Shown: piece by piece, positions 60,252 to 64,000 of the stretch
Layout: each line of letters begins with the position of its first letter
Numbering within the stretch: the stretch's first letter is position 1
Assembly: GCA_028622995.1 (NCBI GenBank)
Contig: JAJQJQ010000039.1
Span: 1,178,001 to 1,242,000, forward strand
Length of the DNA: 64,000 nt
DNA from: Panagrolaimus kolymaensis
Lineage: Eukaryota; Nematoda; Chromadorea; Rhabditida; Panagrolaimidae
Direction of reading: 5' to 3'
Notes under the pieces: generated by a model
Told to the model about the DNA's origin: nothing
Seen by the model: only the letters and a program-made list of their open reading frames with translations
The model's database searches: none
Translations under genes and position numbers: made by a program

Positions 60252-60968
60252 TTAACGTTCAAGAACAGCAAGATCAAAGAATTCAGGATAAGGAACGATA
60301 TCACCTTCAGCTAATTGACGCTTATTGCCGCATCCAGGTTGAGGACATTGACAGAGACGACGTTTTTCACGGCTTTCTTTAATAAATGCAGAGATAGTAG
60401 GCTGGTTATAAACATGACCACAAATTTGATTTTTCACAGGTTCGGTGATACGTTGTTTTGAAATAGGATCTTTCATTCGAACAACAGCTTCTTCACTAAT
60501 GATTTCTTCTTCAATATCATCACCTTCAGCATTAAGTATTTCTTTTCCTTCTTTAATAACTTTTTTAACTTCGTTTATTGCTTGATGAAGTTGATTATAT
60601 TGAGGAAGATCTTGACTTTTTACTTCATCATAGCTAAAAAAGATGAGTTAAAAGTTTTATATAAATGTTTAAAAGACTTACATAGTTTGATAGTTATTCT
60701 TAACAGGTTGCAAAATTCTTTCAATGTTTTTAGTTTCTCTTGCAGATACGATATCTTCAGTAATTGTTGCTGTGAGCCGAGCATCCACTTGTTGGTCAAT
60801 GGCAAATTCTTTTGCAAGCATATCAAGTTCTTTCATGGATTCAAGAAGTGATTTTTTATTTTCATCTGAAGTTACTGGTTGCTTTTGGAATCCACTTTGA
60901 AGACTAACCATCAAATCGTGCAATTGATTAATTGCATGTGATTGTTGATAACCTCCACCGTTATACAT
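60252..60968 (-). CDS. NSMCE2: SUMO E3 ligase of the SMC5/6 complex, NSMCE2/MMS21
   Basis: Two exons (60968-60682 and 60633-60252) give 222 residues. The N-terminal half is helical (SLLESMKELDMLAKEFAIDQ) and should dock on SMC5. The C-terminal SP-RING has KDPISKQRITEPVKNQICGH, then AFIKESREKRRLCQCPQPGC, giving the zinc-binding C-x-H and later C-x-x-x-x-C arrangement of MMS21/PIAS ligases. It SUMOylates proteins during DNA repair. The length is close to human NSMCE2 (247). The ATG follows the acceptor TTTTACAG by one base and the COQ6 stop by 174 bases, so it is likely the downstream gene of an operon. Confidence 0.9.
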
Positions 60969-60978
60969 TCTGTAAAAC
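60969..60978 (-). promoter_or_regulatory. Probable trans-splice acceptor before NSMCE2
   Basis: GTTTTACAG|A stands one base before the NSMCE2 ATG. The intercistronic spacer from the COQ6 stop contains AATAAA-like sequence and no exon. Confidence 0.52.
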
Positions 60979-61142
60979 TTAAAAACATTATAAATTACAG
61001 AAAACCGAAAAGATTATAAAGAGATATATTAAAGGTATAAAACCTTTAACAAACAAACAACAGACAAAAAGTAATAAAAATTATTATTTATTATAATTAT
61101 GACGGAATCCTACAAAAACATAACCATTTTTTAATACATTTT

Positions 61143-62962
61143 CTATTTTGATGCTTGGTAAATGATCAAATCCTAAAAGCGCCGAATTATTAGAATTTAC
61201 TTCATACTCTCAACAAAACAAACCTTTAGTGGCATTAATTTATCAAGAGCTGATAATCCTATGGAGCGCATAAAAACGGCAGGACTATAATTTGTTCGAT
61301 AAAGTCTATTTAACCAATCAACACTAATCATCACAGGCATATTCTTTCTTTGACTTTTTGAATCATATTCAGATAAATATGTCATTGAACCAACATCAGC
61401 ACCTTCTTTTGAAGCTTTATCAAGGATTTTTGAAAGAATTCTTACATCATTCCAACCGAGATTAACGCCTTGACCAGCTAATGGATGAATTCGATGAGCA
61501 GCATCTCTAAAAATTAAAGTGTAAATAAAGTTAAAATTAACACCAACAAAATGCTTTTGATTGCAAATGTGAACAGTAGTATCGTAATTTGGATAAAAAC
61601 TTTGCACGAATAACAATCTTCCATATGCAATTAAAAAGAACAGAAAACATACCCTATGAGAGCAGCTCTTGATTTAACATATTTATCAGCATTACCAAAA
61701 CCAAGAGGAAATGCAGCACGATTATCAGTTTGAAGTGAAATTACCATAGGTAATTGCTTATCATCTTTTTGTAAAGATCGTGGACCAAAAATGGGAATTT
61801 TTTCATTTATTTTGTTTAAAAAGAAAAGTGTTTGATTTGTAAATGAATCTTGAAAAGTATCAGTTTGCTAAAAAATAACCTTTCATGAACAATCAATGCC
61901 TCGTAACTTCATACCAAATAATGATTCAATTCATCAATAAAAACATCAGGTGTAAGACCCATAAGTCGTCGAGCATCTTCATTGCTTGTTGTCCAAACTA
62001 GTGAACTTAAATCAGCTGTTAATGGTAGAAGAGCAATAGGACCAAGAGGAGTAAATCGTTGCCATGCAATTGAATTTGTTCCATAAGGTGATAAGCTTAA
62101 AGTTGCAACAATTGCCATTTGTTCATAATCCCATTGATTGTATTCAACTCCCATGGCAGCCCGAACACTACTTTTATGACCATCAGCACCAATCTAAAAT
62201 TATAAATACAGTATTTTCTAACTCCACCACAAAAGTATGAAACTTACTAGTAATGTGGTTTCGAATGTTTTCCCATTATTGAAGGTAACTGTAGCTAAAT
62301 CTCCCAAAGATGGTGGAACGCTAAAAAATAAATGTGAGTAAATATTTTAACCACGAGAAAAAAAGAGACCATACCAACAAGAAGCGACGAAAGAGTTAGG
62401 TTGAATTGTGACATTTTTACAATCATTTGCTATTTTCTCATAGAGTGCAGAAACAATGGCATCATTTTCAATAATATAAGCAATTTCTCTATCAGCCGAA
62501 AGTTGTTCAAATCGAATTTTAGATTCAGAGCAGCTGTCAACAACCTAAAATAATATCAGTAAAATCATACAATAAATTAGTGGTTTACAAACTTACATAT
62601 AAATCCGTAACTTGTTTAACTCGATAAGCTTCTAATTTATCCCATATACCAAATTTTTTAAACATTTTAACAGCAGCAGGACCAACAGCAAATACTCGAT
62701 TACTGTAATGTTCGGGCGGTGAACCCATTGGCTTTGGAATAGATGATTCTAATAAAAGAACTTTATGATGTCGAAGAGAATCCGTTTGACCAATTGAAAC
62801 TGCCATTGCATTACCAACTAAACCACCACCAACGATAATAATATCATAAAATTCATTTGAAAGTTTAGGTGTTGCAGCTTTTCTTGAAATTATTTCGGCA
62901 GTAGTTGCAAGTGATCGAGAAAATGATGGAAGAATTAGATTGCGACATGATTGAAGGAGCAT
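61143..62962 (-). CDS. COQ6: COQ6, ubiquinone biosynthesis monooxygenase
   Basis: Seven exons (62962-62597, 62544-62375, 62320-62248, 62193-61915, 61867-61653, 61506-61224, 61172-61143) give 471 residues; human COQ6 has 468. This FAD enzyme hydroxylates C5 of the ubiquinone ring precursor on the inner mitochondrial membrane. The N-terminus [19 protein letters not shown] is a mitochondrial presequence. The FAD dinucleotide fold is [19 protein letters not shown] at about residues 40-58. [15 protein letters not shown] follows, then [19 protein letters not shown], the second FAD motif. The last exon of 30 bases gives [12 protein letters not shown], matching the human ending. The start follows a CATTTTAG acceptor by ten bases. 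It is 220 bases after the ENDOV stop. Confidence 0.96.
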
Positions 62963-63182
62963 TCTTTGAAAGCTAAAATGATGGAAAATTAGTGGAAGCA
63001 AAGAAATAATAGTTAAAATAATGAACCGAGTAATAAACGGTCTTTGATAATTTAGAACAAAACAAATAAACACAATAAATAACTTTATTATTTGACGTCA
63101 TTATTATTTCGAACCCGATTATTAATAAACAAAAAAAATACAAACAAATATTGCACATTTTTAATACAAAGAAAGAAACAAA

Positions 63183-64000
63183 TTAAAATAATGTAGGTAA
63201 CGTTTTTACAAAGAACGAATCAATTAAAGCTCTGGATCGCAAATCGCTCTAAAAAATAACATACATTAATCATCAGATCTTCAAAATAAAATAAAAACTT
63301 ACAATTCTAATAGGTTCTGCAACGCTATGAACAAGCGAATTTGCAACAATTTCTGATGCCGAATCCAAATCAATTCCAAGGCCAACAGAAACATACAACC
63401 AATGAGATTTCTTATTAGTTTTTAATATGCTTAAAATATGTCCAATACCATCAAAAGTTTTGGCTTTAACAATGCAATTTGCTTTTTCGGTTTGTTCGAG
63501 TCGTTGATGAATTTCACGTTCAAATAATTGGATTTCTTCATAGGAATAACCAAAACGCATCAAAGGGCCAGGAGTAAAATTCTTTGCAACTCCAATCGTT
63601 GGAATTCCTGTGAGAAGTGCGATATGGCAAGCAAGGCCACCAACTAAAAATTCAAATTTTTAAGTTAACAAATAGAGAGAATAATTCTTACGTCTTGAAT
63701 GATATTGTCCATTTCCATCAATCAACAACACATCAATTCGATGCTCATCTTTATGTTCATTTATTAATTCAGCAACAGGTTCAGCTTCACGAACAGCTAA
63801 ATATTCAGGAATGTATGGTCGAAAAATACGAACGACTTTGTCCGCAAAGTACACAACCTAAAATCAAAGACGCAATTAGAAATGTAAAAATAAAATGGTT
63901 AAAGCAAACCTCCAGAGTATCATACTTCAAAATGGAAAGGCTTACAACAGCCAAATCAGGATTCAATGGAAATGCAGAAATATCCGCTCCAGCAATATAT
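63183..64000 (-). CDS. ENDOV: Endonuclease V, 5' end beyond the window
   Basis: Four exons are visible (64000-63910, 63857-63692, 63643-63303, 63248-63183), and the start lies beyond the right edge. Endonuclease V cuts RNA or DNA one phosphate after inosine. The first visible exon has AGADISAFP, with the catalytic Asp of the RNase H-like fold. FRPYIPEYLAVREAEPV follows, the PYIP wedge and catalytic Glu. Next come VLLIDGNGQYHSR, with another catalytic Asp, and GGLACHIALLTGIPTIGVAKN, the family core. The end is VAEPIRISDLRSRALIDSF; the last exon must be read in the frame giving DLRSR, as in known family members. It is probably the first visible gene of an operon with COQ6 and NSMCE2. Confidence 0.95.

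Overview
The window is AT-rich animal nuclear DNA, most likely from a nematode. Three things suggest this: protein genes are broken by many introns of about 45-60 bases with T-rich TTTTAG/TTTCAG acceptors; several start codons sit 1-10 bases after such an acceptor with no upstream exon, as expected for spliced-leader trans-splicing; and the gene set includes two serpentine receptors, a UDP-glycosyltransferase and two PP1-like phosphatases. I cannot name the species. No prokaryotic, phage or viral block was seen. I rebuilt each gene exon by exon, and every complete model sums to an open reading frame.

Left part (1-24 kb). After about 3 kb without a clear gene come a divergent PP1-like phosphatase (-), AMPK beta (+), a BTB-like orphan (+), the ALG14 glycosyltransferase subunit (+) and a mitochondrial ribosome factor of the MALSU1/RsfS family (+). 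They are followed by a solitary histone H2B (-), an SLC26 anion transporter (-), a divergent seven-helix receptor (+) and an alpha-tubulin (-).

Middle part (24-43 kb). This stretch is gene-poor and holds three orphan genes for membrane or secreted proteins: 25.2-26.6 kb, 28.4-29.5 kb and 35.1-36.2 kb. An intron-containing tRNA lies antisense inside an intron of the last one. A 16-exon Integrator subunit 1 gene (-), a tRNA-Ala and a more canonical PP1 gene (-) follow.

Right part (43-64 kb). Transaldolase (-) and the NatB catalytic subunit NAA20 (+) are divergent, and a UDP-glycosyltransferase (-) follows. A 5.7 kb gene-free stretch carries a GC-rich, TTAA-bounded fold-back element. Then come a rhodopsin-type receptor (+) and a minus-strand cluster: LAMTOR5, DCN1, NSMCE2, COQ6 and endonuclease V, the last cut by the window edge.

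Close same-strand spacing (170-220 bases) with trans-splice-like acceptors at the downstream start suggests three small operons: BTB-like/ALG14, DCN1/LAMTOR5, and ENDOV/COQ6/NSMCE2. The best candidates for something undescribed are the fold-back element, the secreted protein with two dynein-light-chain-like repeats, the orphan with its nested tRNA, and the divergent phosphatase and receptor.
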